A stretch of 64,000 bases of DNA, taken from positions 1-64,000 of the forward strand of contig NZ_MJIL01000069.1 in assembly GCF_001939735.1 (NCBI RefSeq). Reading direction: 5' to 3'. This document shows positions 18,374 to 27,833 of the stretch, in pieces. The translations under genes and the position numbers were made by a program. Source of the DNA: Photobacterium proteolyticum (GTDB lineage: Bacteria > Pseudomonadota > Gammaproteobacteria > Enterobacterales > Vibrionaceae). The stretch's first letter is position 1; each line of letters begins with the position of its first letter. Under the pieces are notes generated by a model. The model was given only the letters and a program-made list of their open reading frames with translations, did no database searches and was not told where the DNA came from.

Positions 18374-18571
18374 AACGACTTCCTTATTCGCAGTAGGCTT
18401 GTTCATTATGTGAGCATGTGCAATATCTGTCCAGAAGCAACGAGAGAACGGCCAATGAAATCAGTTAATAGTCATAAATCATTAAGACTAATGACCTTTT
18501 ATTGCAATTTTATGTCACTCTAATAGATTAGCCCAAGGAATCGAAAGGAGTGTTGGCCTCACTCGTACTGG

Positions 18572-18605
18572 CTGTCATATAATTGTCATCTAAAAGAAAT
18601 ATTAT
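18572..18605 (+). promoter_or_regulatory. Pho box and -10 element of the pst operon
   Basis: CTGTCAT (18572-18578) and TTGTCAT (18583-18589), spaced by ATAA, match the PhoB direct repeat almost perfectly. A -10 hexamer TATTAT follows at 18600-18605, again ten bases after the second repeat. It lies 30 bases upstream of pstC. Confidence 0.85.
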
Positions 18606-18635
18606 TGATAAACGTATAAATCCTATGAGGTAATA

Positions 18636-20861
18636 ATGGCAGACGCCAGCGCATTTTTGAGTGGGGACAGCCCTGGCCGCCGAGTTAAAGACAAGCTCGC
18701 ACGCTATGGGGTAACCGCTGGTGGTATTTCTGTTCTTATTACTCTTGTCCTGATTTTCTTCTATCTGCTGTATGTGATCATGCCGATCTTTGCCTCGGTT
18801 AACGTCACATCGAAGCAGGCATTCTCCATTGATTTTTCAGACAACCCTGCCGCTATTTATCTCAACGAGCAGAACAACATTGCCTATAGGATGTCCCTGC
18901 AGGGCTATTTGACCTTCATAAACCTTGCTCCGAAGAATGTCGGCGAACTTATGGGTGAGCATCAGCTTATGGCAAGCCCTGTCAGCTTTGCCCGTACCCT
19001 GCCGAGTGAAGAAGTATTTGCCTATGGCGGCCGCTCTGGCGAAGTGGTGGTATTTAAACCCACTTTCAGGATTTCGTTTACAGGGGAGATGAAGCAGACA
19101 ACACCGGATATTGCCTACCCGTTGGGAGTGAGTCCGCTGCAACTGGACCCTGAGGGGCACGCAATTAGCCAACTGGCGGTATCGGTGCGCGCCGAGCAGG
19201 CCGTCGTGGCTGGAGTAACGGCTGATCAGCGAGTTAGAGTAATGACTTTCAGCCACCAGGATGCGCTGCCTGGTCAGGCATCGGATTGGCAGGCGATATC
19301 GTTCGGGATTGAGGGGCTGCCCGACACTATCAGTGCGCTGGCCGTAACACCGGATGCCCGCACGCTGTATGTGCTGAGCGGTAATAATTTGTATGTGGTG
19401 GCGCTGAACGGGGACAACTCGGTGATCCGCGATGTTGTCGATGTCAGTTCAGCTCAGGGAGAGCCGCAGCATTTGACGTTACTGTCGGGCGCGAACTCCT
19501 TGTTGATCACAACCAGTGACAATGCAGTATCGCAGTGGTTCGAAGTACTTCGCGAGGGCAAGCGAACACTGGTCAAGGCGCGGCACTTTGCACTGCCTGA
19601 TAGCCCTGTGGTGCAGCTTGTTCCTGAGTATGCCCGCAAAGGTTTTTTTGCGGTACACCAAAACGGTGAACTCTCGGCGTATTACACGACAATCAAAGGA
19701 TATATCTACAACGAGCCGTTGCTGGCTGAGGTACCCGACTGGGTTGCTATCTCTCCTCGGGCAGACCGTTTGCTGACCGTGAACGGTGACAACTGGCAGC
19801 TATACAAGGTGGATAACCGCCACCCTGAAATCGGTTTTTCATCTCTGTGGCAGAAAATTTGGTATGAAGGCTATCCTGAGCCTGAATACGTTTGGCAATC
19901 GACATCCGCCAGTGATGAGTTCGAGCCGAAACTCAGTTTGGTGCCTGTCGTATTCGGTACCCTTAAAGCCGCCGTCTATGCGATGTTTTTTGCTATTCCG
20001 ATGGCTTTGGCCGGGGCAATTTATACCGCTTATTTCATGTCTTCCAAAATGCGACGGGTGATCAAGCCGACGGTCGAGATTATGGAGGCATTGCCGACGG
20101 TGATCCTGGGCTTTCTGGCTGGCATTTGGCTGGCCCCTATCGTTGAAGAGTACCTGCCCGGTATTGCAATGGTTATTGTGGTCTTCCCCTTGATGATGAT
20201 GCTGGTCGGGATCGGCTGGTCCTTGCTTCCGGGGCCGTGGCGTCACCGTTTGCCAAACGGACTGCATATCATATTGCTGATGCCGGTGATTGTGCTGCTG
20301 GTCTATGCCTGCCTGGAAGTCAGCCCGTATGTCGAGCAATGGCTGTTTGACGGTGATATACGTATGTACCTGACTAACGAGTGGGGTATAGGTTATGACC
20401 AGCGCAATACGCTTGTTGTCGGGATCGCGATGGGCTTTGCGGTGATTCCGACAATATTTACGATTGCCGAAGATGCGATTTTTTCGGTACCGGGACATTT
20501 GACCAGCGGTTCCTTGGCACTGGGCGCGACACATTGGCAGACGTTGACCCGTGTTGTGTTGCTAACGGCCAGTCCGGGGATTTTCTCCGCCATTATGATG
20601 GGGCTTGGTCGTGCGGTCGGTGAAACCATGATTGTGCTGATGGCAACGGGTAACACTCCGATCATGGACTGGAACATACTGGAAGGTTTGCGAACCTTGT
20701 CGGCAACCATTGCGATTGAGATGCCGGAGACCGAGGTAGGAAGTTCGCACTACCGGGTATTGTTCCTGGCTGCGTTTGTGCTGTTTGTGTTTACCTTTAT
20801 TTTCAATACGATTGCAGAACTGGTTCGTCAGCGGCTAAGAGAAAAGTACAGCTCGCTGTAA
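18636..20861 (+). CDS. pstC: Phosphate ABC transporter permease PstC, with large N-terminal domain
   Basis: Inner-membrane permease of the high-affinity phosphate importer. 741 aa, more than twice the 319 of E. coli PstC. Layout: one membrane segment at about 26-52, a soluble region of about 375 residues (55-430) with short beta-strand-like repeats that resemble a beta-propeller, then the classical permease domain from about 430 (TLKAAVYAMFFAIPMALAG). The EAA-type loop contacting PstB is [19 protein letters not shown] at about 623-641. First gene of pstC-pstA-pstB-phoU, directly behind a Pho box. The extra domain should be periplasmic if the N-terminus is cytoplasmic. Confidence 0.92.
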   Translation: MADASAFLSGDSPGRRVKDKLARYGVTAGGISVLITLVLIFFYLLYVIMPIFASVNVTSKQAFSIDFSDNPAAIYLNEQNNIAYRMSLQGYLTFINLAPKNVGELMGEHQLMASPVSFARTLPSEEVFAYGGRSGEVVVFKPTFRISFTGEMKQTTPDIAYPLGVSPLQLDPEGHAISQLAVSVRAEQAVVAGVTADQRVRVMTFSHQDALPGQASDWQAISFGIEGLPDTISALAVTPDARTLYVLSGNNLYVVALNGDNSVIRDVVDVSSAQGEPQHLTLLSGANSLLITTSDNAVSQWFEVLREGKRTLVKARHFALPDSPVVQLVPEYARKGFFAVHQNGELSAYYTTIKGYIYNEPLLAEVPDWVAISPRADRLLTVNGDNWQLYKVDNRHPEIGFSSLWQKIWYEGYPEPEYVWQSTSASDEFEPKLSLVPVVFGTLKAAVYAMFFAIPMALAGAIYTAYFMSSKMRRVIKPTVEIMEALPTVILGFLAGIWLAPIVEEYLPGIAMVIVVFPLMMMLVGIGWSLLPGPWRHRLPNGLHIILLMPVIVLLVYACLEVSPYVEQWLFDGDIRMYLTNEWGIGYDQRNTLVVGIAMGFAVIPTIFTIAEDAIFSVPGHLTSGSLALGATHWQTLTRVVLLTASPGIFSAIMMGLGRAVGETMIVLMATGNTPIMDWNILEGLRTLSATIAIEMPETEVGSSHYRVLFLAAFVLFVFTFIFNTIAELVRQRLREKYSSL

Positions 20862-20922
20862 TGTGAGCGCACACTAACTGACAGATAAAACTAACCGATA
20901 GATAAAATGAAAATGCAAAGTG

Positions 20923-22536
20923 ATGGGTAATTGGTTTAAATCGGGTTCTCCATGGATATGGTTGACGGCTGGCGCAGTTAGCCTGAGCCTGGTTGCCGTG
21001 CTGGGATTGTTGCTATTGATAGGCTGGAAGGGGCTGAGTTACTTCTGGCCGGCACCTGTGTACCAGTTTGATGTTGATATCAATGGCAACAGGCAGGCCA
21101 TTATCGGTGAAATCTATGAGACCAAGTCGGTATCGGTACGCCAACTGGCAGAAGCCGGCGTGGATGTGTCGGCAATCGAGGGAGAGCGGGTTTTTCGCTA
21201 CCTGATCAAAACCGGGAACCGCGAAAGGGTCGAACTCGATTTTATTACCTTGCTTGAGACGCAGATCACCAGCAAGACGCTGGCCGATGATATTGCCGTC
21301 ATCGACCGGATCAAAAACGGCAAGTTTTATGGCTATCCGGTTAGTTTTATCGATGATGGCCAGAGTAAGTCGCTTGCAGAGCTGGAGCAAGGGCTGCAGG
21401 ATGCCGATCGGGTTCGTGGTGAAATTGACTCGCTGCTGAAAACGAATGTGGCGGCCATTAACCACCAGCTTGATCAGCTGCGTCAGCAAGAGCGTCAACA
21501 GGGTAAGCAGCCAGCCATTACGGCTCAGCGGCTTCAGCTGGAACAGCGCTATGCTGATATAGAGCAGCGCATGTTGGCACTGCGCAAACTGCTGGACCAA
21601 GATGCGCTGCTGGTGCGCGATATGGCCGGTACCATGGTGAAACTGCCCCTCGAACAGGTGCTGGATATCTGGTATCCGAACAATTTAACGACAATAGAAA
21701 AAGTGGCCCACTGGGGGCGTCAGATTGGCAAGTTTGTCAGCGAGGATCCCCGAGAGGCCAATACCGAAGGCGGGGTATTCCCGGCGATTTTCGGTACTGT
21801 GTTTATGGTGCTGCTGATGAGTGTCATTGTGACTCCACTTGGCGTGATGGCTGCGATCTATTTGCATGAGTACGCAGGAAAAAACCGATTTACCAAGTTA
21901 ATCAGGGTTGCCGTTATCAACTTGGCTGGTGTGCCGTCTATTGTTTACGGCGTATTTGGTCTGGGCTTTTTTGTGTATATGGTCGGCGGAACGATTGATG
22001 AAATCTTTTTCTCTGATCAATTGCCGGCTCCCACTTTCGGTACACCGGGTATTTTATGGTCGGCTCTAACACTGGCTATTCTGACGTTGCCTGTTGTGAT
22101 TGTCTCGACCGAGGAAGGTTTGGCGAGGATCCCGAGTTCGGTTCGTCACGGTTCGCTGGCACTGGGCGCAACCCAGGCTGAAACCCTATGGCGAATTGTA
22201 TTGCCGATGGCGAGCCCGGCTATAATGACAGGACTTATTCTGGCGGTCGCCAGAGCCGCGGGTGAAGTGGCCCCTTTGATGTTGGTCGGGGTAGTCAAAA
22301 TGGCACCGACGTTACCGGTTGATAACCTTTTTCCCTATTTGCATCTGGATCGCAAGTTTATGCACCTTGGCTATCATATTTATGATGTCGGCTTTCAAAG
22401 TCCCAATGTCGAAGCTGCCCGGCCATTGGTGTATGCCACCTCGTTTTTATTGGTGACGGTGATTGTAGGGCTAAACCTGACGGCGATTGGTATTCGAAAC
22501 CACTTACGGGAAAAGTACCGCTCTTTGGAACAATAA
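20923..22536 (+). CDS. pstA: Phosphate ABC transporter permease PstA, with large insert
   Basis: Second permease subunit. 537 aa against about 296 in E. coli. Membrane segment at about 10-35, then a soluble insert of roughly 240 residues (40-280) containing a Gln/Arg-rich predicted coiled coil (about 170-230), then the permease domain from about 285 ([18 protein letters not shown]). The EAA loop is [19 protein letters not shown]. The start is taken as ATG 20923; a GTG one codon earlier is also possible. It lies 61 bases after pstC. Confidence 0.92.
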   Translation: MGNWFKSGSPWIWLTAGAVSLSLVAVLGLLLLIGWKGLSYFWPAPVYQFDVDINGNRQAIIGEIYETKSVSVRQLAEAGVDVSAIEGERVFRYLIKTGNRERVELDFITLLETQITSKTLADDIAVIDRIKNGKFYGYPVSFIDDGQSKSLAELEQGLQDADRVRGEIDSLLKTNVAAINHQLDQLRQQERQQGKQPAITAQRLQLEQRYADIEQRMLALRKLLDQDALLVRDMAGTMVKLPLEQVLDIWYPNNLTTIEKVAHWGRQIGKFVSEDPREANTEGGVFPAIFGTVFMVLLMSVIVTPLGVMAAIYLHEYAGKNRFTKLIRVAVINLAGVPSIVYGVFGLGFFVYMVGGTIDEIFFSDQLPAPTFGTPGILWSALTLAILTLPVVIVSTEEGLARIPSSVRHGSLALGATQAETLWRIVLPMASPAIMTGLILAVARAAGEVAPLMLVGVVKMAPTLPVDNLFPYLHLDRKFMHLGYHIYDVGFQSPNVEAARPLVYATSFLLVTVIVGLNLTAIGIRNHLREKYRSLEQ

Positions 22537-22555
22537 CGGGGATACAGTAACTTAC

Positions 22556-23374
22556 ATGTTTTCAATTAATTCGACCATGGGGCTGTTTCAGCCTCAAGAT
22601 TTAACAAAGTTACCCGAAGAGAAAACGGCCATGTCGATTGAGGGGCTTGATCTGCATTATGGCAAGCAACAGGCTCTGTATAATATCAATATGCGGATAG
22701 CCAAGGGGCAGGTTACTTCGTTTATCGGTCCGTCCGGTTGCGGCAAGTCGACCTTGCTGCGTTGTATCAACCGGATGAACGAGCTGGTCGAGGGCTGCAC
22801 CGTCGAAGGCAAAATCATGCTACATGGGCAGAACATCTATGACAGCAAGGTGGATGTGGCCTCTTTGCGCCGTCGGGTCGGCATGGTGTTCCAGCGGCCG
22901 AATCCGTTTCCTAAATCCATCTATGAGAATGTGATTTATGGCTTGCGCCTCCAGGGGATCAAGGAGCGCCGTGTGCTTGATGATGCCGTCGAAAACTCCC
23001 TGCGTGGCGCTGCACTGTGGGACGAGGTCAAAGACCGCCTCCATGAAAATGCGTTCGGACTTTCAGGGGGCCAGCAGCAGCGGCTGGTTATTGCCCGGGC
23101 GATAGCGATTGAGCCGGAGGTCTTGCTGTTGGATGAGCCGACATCGGCTCTGGATCCGATCTCGACCCTGACCATCGAAGAGCTGATCAATGAGCTCAAG
23201 ACCAAGTACACGGTGATAATTGTTACCCATAACATGCAGCAGGCTGCGCGGGTGTCGGATAATACGGCATTTATGCATATGGGCGAGCTGGTGGAATATG
23301 CCAATACCAATGATATTTTCACCACGCCCAAAGAGAAACGAACAGAAGACTACATCACGGGTCGATACGGTTAA
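22556..23374 (+). CDS. pstB: Phosphate ABC transporter ATP-binding protein PstB
   Basis: ATPase of the Pst importer. 272 aa from the ATG at 22556. Walker A is GPSGCGKST, the Q loop lies in [19 protein letters not shown] (a PstB hallmark), the signature is LSGGQQQR, and Walker B is [13 protein letters not shown] with switch His in VTHNM. The frame is open upstream into pstA; 22556 avoids overlap and gives a normal length. An alternative start is 22631. Also part of phosphate signalling to PhoR. Confidence 0.95.
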   Translation: MFSINSTMGLFQPQDLTKLPEEKTAMSIEGLDLHYGKQQALYNINMRIAKGQVTSFIGPSGCGKSTLLRCINRMNELVEGCTVEGKIMLHGQNIYDSKVDVASLRRRVGMVFQRPNPFPKSIYENVIYGLRLQGIKERRVLDDAVENSLRGAALWDEVKDRLHENAFGLSGGQQQRLVIARAIAIEPEVLLLDEPTSALDPISTLTIEELINELKTKYTVIIVTHNMQQAARVSDNTAFMHMGELVEYANTNDIFTTPKEKRTEDYITGRYG

Positions 23375-23385
23375 GGAACCAAACC

Positions 23386-24096
23386 ATGTTGGATAATTTA
23401 AGTCTTGGCCGTCATATTTCCGGCCAGTTTAACGCGGAGCTGGAAAGTATCCGTACCCATGTGCTGGCAATGGGTGGCTTGGTCGAGCAGCAACTGGCCG
23501 ATGCACTCAAGGCGATGCACAAGCAGGATGCAGAGCTGGCCAAGCGGGTGATCAAAGATGATCACAAGGTCAATGCGATGGAAGTGGCGATTGATGAAGC
23601 CTGCACCCGGATCATTGCCAAACGTCAGCCGACAGCCAGCGATCTGCGTCTGGTGATTGCGATCATCAAGACCATTACCGATCTGGAGCGGATCGGTGAT
23701 GTTGCAGAAAGCATCGCCAAGGTGGCATTGGAGAACTTCACCAACAAGCAATATAACCTGCTGGTATCACTGGAAGCGCTGGGGCAGCATGCTGTTCGAA
23801 TGCTGCACGAGGTGCTGGATGCCTTCGCCCGAATGGATGTTAAGGCGGCCATTGAGGTCTATCAGGAGGATGACCGGATAGACCGCGAATACGAAGCTAT
23901 TATTCGTCAGTTAATGACTTATATGATGGAAGATCCGCGTTCAATCCCGAATGTACTGCAGGTGATGTGGTCAGCCCGCTCCATTGAACGGGTTGGTGAC
24001 CGATGCCAGAATATTTGCGAATACATCATCTATTTCGTCAAAGGCAAGGATATTCGCCATACCAGCCAGGAAGAGATAGAGAGTATCCTGAAGTAA
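23386..24096 (+). CDS. phoU: Phosphate signalling protein PhoU
   Basis: 236 aa, all-helical, two PhoU repeats with metal-site E/DxxxD patterns such as [11 protein letters not shown] and [14 protein letters not shown]. Links Pst transport state to PhoR and represses the Pho regulon in high phosphate. Last gene of the pst operon, 11 bases after pstB. A hairpin with 8-bp arms (CTCTCCGG 24139-24146, CCGGAGAG 24160-24167) lies between it and the converging PPK2 gene. It lacks a clear T run. Confidence 0.95.
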   Translation: MLDNLSLGRHISGQFNAELESIRTHVLAMGGLVEQQLADALKAMHKQDAELAKRVIKDDHKVNAMEVAIDEACTRIIAKRQPTASDLRLVIAIIKTITDLERIGDVAESIAKVALENFTNKQYNLLVSLEALGQHAVRMLHEVLDAFARMDVKAAIEVYQEDDRIDREYEAIIRQLMTYMMEDPRSIPNVLQVMWSARSIERVGDRCQNICEYIIYFVKGKDIRHTSQEEIESILK

Positions 24097-24198
24097 CCTT
24101 CCCTTGTGTATTCTGTCTCAGTATTCCTCTGTTAAGTGCTCTCCGGTTTTGATTTTGAGCCGGAGAGAATTAGAGGTGAACCTAATACTCGATTCGAG

Positions 24199-25002
24199 CT
24201 AATCTTTGCTAAACAAGTTCGGAACAAATGTCTGGCTGTCAGCTGGTGCTCTGACATACCCTTCTTTATTGACCTCGGGGAGATCGATATGAGGGTAGTG
24301 GAGCTCTTCATAGGGAATGTGGGACAGCAAATGGGAGATACAGTTGATGCGTGCTTTTTTCTTGTCGTCGGCATCGACCACCCACCATGGACACTGTTTG
24401 GTATCGGTGTAGGCAAACATACGGTCTTTGGCGGCTGAATATTCTGCCCAGCGATCGCGGGACTCAAGATCCATCGGGCTGAATTTCCAACGCTTTATCG
24501 GCGTATGAATACGTTCGAGAAAGCGTGCTTCCTGTTCTTCGTCAGATACCGAGAACCAGTATTTTAGCAATATAATTCCCGAGCGTTGCAGCATACGCTC
24601 AAACTCGGGGCATGAACGAAGAAACTCTTCGTATTCGTTGTCGGTGCAAAAGCCCATTACTTTTTCGACCCCGGCGCGGTTATACCAGCTGCGATCAAAC
24701 AGAACCATTTCACCGGCCGAAGGCAAATGAGCGGCATAACGCTGAAAATACCACTGGGTTTTCTCTTTTTCGGTCGGAGCAGGCAAGGCAACAATACGAC
24801 AAACCCGTGGGTTGAGCTTTTCGGTGATCCGCTTGATGACGCCGCCTTTCCCTGCCGCATCTCGGCCTTCAAAAATAACCGCTACCTTTAAACCACTGTG
24901 CTTTATCCATTCTTGCAATTTAACGAGCTCAACCTGCAGGCGTTTTAGTTCATTCTCATAGTCTTTCTTCTTGAGCTTTTTGACGGTTTTGTCTGAGGTC
25001 AT
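24199..25002 (-). CDS. Polyphosphate kinase 2 family protein
   Basis: PPK2-type kinase, expected to use polyphosphate to phosphorylate nucleotides (ADP or GDP), reversibly. 267 aa, single domain. Walker A is FEGRDAAGKGGVIKRI and Walker B is VLFDRSWYNRAGVEKVMGF, with the lid region SPMDLESRDRWAEYS. ATG 25002 is preferred because GGAG lies 6 bases upstream; ATG 25014 is the alternative. Converges on phoU. With ppk1 and ppx nearby, this region holds synthesis, breakdown and use of polyphosphate. ppk2 is the general symbol; nucleotide preference cannot be read here. Confidence 0.93.
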   Translation of the reverse strand: MTSDKTVKKLKKKDYENELKRLQVELVKLQEWIKHSGLKVAVIFEGRDAAGKGGVIKRITEKLNPRVCRIVALPAPTEKEKTQWYFQRYAAHLPSAGEMVLFDRSWYNRAGVEKVMGFCTDNEYEEFLRSCPEFERMLQRSGIILLKYWFSVSDEEQEARFLERIHTPIKRWKFSPMDLESRDRWAEYSAAKDRMFAYTDTKQCPWWVVDADDKKKARINCISHLLSHIPYEELHYPHIDLPEVNKEGYVRAPADSQTFVPNLFSKD

Positions 25003-25131
25003 TTCGCACTCCATTTGCTGGTGACTGTATGGTTTTACTTTCTTAAGAATAATCCTGAATTATGAACATGACGAATGAACTTGTTTGCGGTTGCTAGCTT
25101 GCTCGGTTCTTGTTGAATGAAATGTGACCAA

Positions 25132-25155
25132 AGGACAAAATATCACAATTGTCCT
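25132..25155. promoter_or_regulatory. Inverted repeat upstream of the lipoprotein hydrolase
   Basis: AGGACAA (25132-25138) and TTGTCCT (25149-25155), perfect 7-bp arms around a 10-base AT-rich centre, in the 274-base gap between ppk2 and the hydrolase. Could be an operator for either divergent gene. No known family assigned. Confidence 0.3.
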
Positions 25156-25276
25156 ATTTATGTCTGAAATGCACTGGTTGGATGTCATTGATATTAATAT
25201 CTAATTGTGTTCATATTCGGCGGATGGGATAAAAACGTTTCAATTTATTGATTAGAAAAATAAAAAAGGAAAAAAG

Positions 25277-26761
25277 ATGTACAGGAAAACGCTAGGTTTA
25301 TTAGTTAGCCTTTTGTTGGCTGGATGTGGTGGCGGTGGAGGTGATAACCAGTTTGCCAAGGATAACTACGCGACGCAGACTTGCCCTTCTAATATGACTT
25401 GCAGCTTTATGAAAGCACCGAAAGATTATAATAATCCGAATGGTGAGCAGGTTGATATTTATTATGGTGTACATAAAGCCAATGATCCTGCCAATCGAAT
25501 CGGGGCGCTATTGCTTAACTTCGGAGGCCCGAGTGCGGAGGCGGTGAGTGGGGCTGGGTACATGGTTGAGAAGGAATTGCCAAAGGAAATCCTGGATCGC
25601 TTTGATATTGTTGGCATGGATCCTCGCGGCACCGGCCAGAGTGTTTTTGCCAAAGAGTTAACTGACTGTGCCGTTGCGCAAAGCAATAAACAGGGCGATT
25701 GTTCTGCTACTTATTCTCAAGTTGCGCCATTTTTAGGTAGTAACACTGTTGTGAAAGATATGGATATGCTGCGGAACCTGCTAGGCGATGAAAAGCTGAC
25801 GTTCCTGGGTTATTCATACGGTACTCGGCTTGGTTCACTGTATGCGCATACTTTCCCCGACAAGGTGCGTGCTATTGTGCTTGATTCATCAATGTCGCCA
25901 TTGGATGATAACTACATCGAAATGCGGGTTGATAATACGGCTGGCTATGGAAAGGCTGCTGATTACCGTTTAGGGCATGACTTCGCACTCAGTAGCCGCT
26001 ATCAGACTATCGTTGATAGCCTCTTTGCTAACTCAACGTACTCAGCCAATGATGTGGATCTAACGCTAGCAGAAGGGAGCTTTACACTTGGCTTGACAGT
26101 AGCTCGGGAAACATCGGGAGACTGGCAAAAAATAAAGCCCGGACTAATGACGTTATTGGTTCAAGACAGTGCCGCGCCGATAAAAAAAGCGTTGTCGGAT
26201 AATGATGATTGGCCATTTGTTTCACACCTCTCAAAATCACCTGATGATCTTCGTGGTAGTGCGTTATTTAAGGCCGTGGTTTGTACTGATGAGAGTTCTC
26301 CTCTAACAACTAATGAGATAGTTAACTCAAAAGATCGCTATATTCTAGCTTCAGCGCTTTATGGTCTGGACACATATTACTCTACAGCGGGTATGTGCAT
26401 TGATTGGCCAGCCAAACGGGATCCTATTGCAACTGTTTCAAATATGGAATCAGCGCTTGGAGGTCAGCAGATCCTTATCATTGGTGGTCAATATGATCCG
26501 GCTACTCCGTATAGCTGGGCTGAGGAGATGGTTGATGCTTTTGGTAATTCGGCATCACTGATTACCGTTGATAATTATGTTGATCATGGTTTCAGCTACA
26601 GTAATATTAGCTGTGTTGACCAAAAGACAACTGCATATCTGCTGGATCCGGACACCAAGATTTCTGATGAGACATGTGATGCAAGCGCACTTTCACAGAA
26701 TAAGTCATTTATGATTGCTTCTGACACTTCGCATCCTGCCAAAGATGTTATTGGTTGGTAA
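25277..26761 (+). CDS. Alpha/beta-hydrolase lipoprotein (tripeptidyl aminopeptidase-like)
   Basis: 494 aa. Lipoprotein signal with lipobox LLAGC (C17) followed by a Gly-rich linker. Alpha/beta-hydrolase fold: oxyanion region NFGGPSAEAV, FDIVGMDPRGTGQS, nucleophile elbow GYSYGTRLG (S180), then an acid in GGQYDPATPYSWA and histidine in YVDHGFSY. The C-terminal part resembles the TAP-like domain of proline iminopeptidase/tripeptidyl aminopeptidase enzymes. Strong ribosome site AAAAAGGAAAAAAG. Base use is AT-richer than its neighbours (many AAT, GAT and TTA codons), so it may be an acquired gene. Substrate unknown. Confidence 0.82.
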   Translation: MYRKTLGLLVSLLLAGCGGGGGDNQFAKDNYATQTCPSNMTCSFMKAPKDYNNPNGEQVDIYYGVHKANDPANRIGALLLNFGGPSAEAVSGAGYMVEKELPKEILDRFDIVGMDPRGTGQSVFAKELTDCAVAQSNKQGDCSATYSQVAPFLGSNTVVKDMDMLRNLLGDEKLTFLGYSYGTRLGSLYAHTFPDKVRAIVLDSSMSPLDDNYIEMRVDNTAGYGKAADYRLGHDFALSSRYQTIVDSLFANSTYSANDVDLTLAEGSFTLGLTVARETSGDWQKIKPGLMTLLVQDSAAPIKKALSDNDDWPFVSHLSKSPDDLRGSALFKAVVCTDESSPLTTNEIVNSKDRYILASALYGLDTYYSTAGMCIDWPAKRDPIATVSNMESALGGQQILIIGGQYDPATPYSWAEEMVDAFGNSASLITVDNYVDHGFSYSNISCVDQKTTAYLLDPDTKISDETCDASALSQNKSFMIASDTSHPAKDVIGW

Positions 26762-26784
26762 TTAAAGCGGATAACAAGTTAGTC

Positions 26785-26812
26785 AAACAGCCTGTCTTAG
26801 CGCAGGCTGTTT
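26785..26812. terminator. Hairpin between the hydrolase and cutC
   Basis: AAACAGCCTG / CAGGCTGTTT, perfect 10-bp stem with 8-base loop between two converging genes. Short T/A runs on both sides suggest a bidirectional terminator. Confidence 0.65.
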
Positions 26813-26821
26813 ACATTGCAG

Positions 26822-27565
26822 TTATTTTTTTAGAGAGCGAATGACTGCCGCAATTTTTTCTGCGGAGGTAACGGGGATTGTAAAGTCATCGACATTGCTA
26901 CTGCCCATATGGGCCTGATTTGCATACTGAAGCATTTGGCTTGGCCGGGTGCTTTTCCCTGACAAATGTATTTCCTTTACTCCGCTTTTTCGAACAATCT
27001 CGGCCACGTTGTCTGCCGTGATACCGGCACCGGCCATAATATTGAGGCTGTCTCCACAATGTTTGACCATCTCCGCTAGCATTTCAGCACCATCCAAGGC
27101 TTTGGCCTGCAAACCAGATGTAAGCACTCGCTCGCAGCCTGCGCTCATGATGCTATCGAGGGCGGTCATCGGGTCAATGCACTGGTCAATAGCACGGTGG
27201 AAGGTTACGCCTAGCCCGCCGGCTTCCTTTATCAAACTGCGCAGACAGCTTTCGTCCACCAGGCTGTGGGCATCGAGCACACCGACGACTACGCCTTGTA
27301 AGCCAGCTTGCTTGGCGGCATGAATGTCTGCCAGCATGATTTCTATATCATCACTCGAAAATAAAAAATCCCCCTGGCGTGGCCGAATCATGGCATAGAC
27401 GGGAATAGAGGCGTGCCTGGCTGCTTGTTTCATAAAGCCGATACTTGGGGTTAGGCCACCAAGTGCAAGCGATGAACACAGCTCGATACGGGTTGCCCCG
27501 CCTTGCTGGGCGTAATGCAGCGATTCGATATTATCGATACAAACTTCTAGGTGTTGAATTTTCAT
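26822..27565 (-). CDS. cutC: CutC family protein
   Basis: 247 aa TIM-barrel protein matching CutC (start [73 protein letters not shown]). Named for copper homeostasis in E. coli, but that role has been questioned and the biochemical function is not settled. Monocistronic. The heptamer array (GAGATAA)9 lies 84 bases upstream of its start, close enough to touch its promoter region. Confidence 0.9.
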   Translation of the reverse strand: MKIQHLEVCIDNIESLHYAQQGGATRIELCSSLALGGLTPSIGFMKQAARHASIPVYAMIRPRQGDFLFSSDDIEIMLADIHAAKQAGLQGVVVGVLDAHSLVDESCLRSLIKEAGGLGVTFHRAIDQCIDPMTALDSIMSAGCERVLTSGLQAKALDGAEMLAEMVKHCGDSLNIMAGAGITADNVAEIVRKSGVKEIHLSGKSTRPSQMLQYANQAHMGSSNVDDFTIPVTSAEKIAAVIRSLKK

Positions 27566-27648
27566 GACGATTAATCAGGGAGGTAGATGATGGAAGCAGT
27601 GTAGTGGATCTTTGCTTGCCGGAGGGTTAATCAGATCAAGAATATGAA

Positions 27649-27715
27649 GAGATAAGAGATAAGAGATAAGAGATAAGAGATAAGAGATAAGAGATAAGAG
27701 ATAAGAGATAAGAGA
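27649..27715. repeat. Heptamer tandem repeat (GAGATAA), nine full copies
   Basis: Nine identical GAGATAA units from 27649 to 27711 plus a partial GAGA, without a single mismatch. It sits between the cutC start (27565) and the terminator downstream of the peroxiredoxin gene. A perfect short array of this kind usually varies in copy number by slipped-strand mispairing. Confidence 0.97.
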
Positions 27716-27717
27716 AA

Positions 27718-27747
27718 TAAAAAGGGCCCGGTGTGTCCGGGCCTCAT
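27718..27747 (-). terminator. Terminator downstream of the peroxiredoxin gene
   Basis: On the minus strand AGGCCCGG / CCGGGCCC pair around ACACA and are followed by TTTTTATTT. It lies about 90 bases after the peroxiredoxin stop. Confidence 0.8.
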
Positions 27748-27801
27748 TCTATTTTTGCCTATTGGCTGACTTTGGCTTTACGCTATTGCGTTTGTTGCCT
27801 A

Positions 27802-27827
27802 ATTAACACCGTGAGCATGGTGTTAAT
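27802..27827. repeat. Hairpin just after the peroxiredoxin stop
   Basis: ATTAACACC / GGTGTTAAT, perfect 9-bp arms with an 8-base loop, 6 bases past the stop codon on the minus strand. No T run. Possibly an mRNA 3'-end structure. Confidence 0.5.
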
Positions 27828-27833
27828 GGGTAA

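Noticed and set aside
25123..25148. CRP site from TGTGA...TCACA before the hydrolase
   Set aside because: The spacing between the halves is about 15 bases rather than 6, so it is not a CRP operator.
27649..27715. The heptamer array as a CRISPR
   Set aside because: Units are 7 bases with no spacers; this is a microsatellite, and no cas genes are present.
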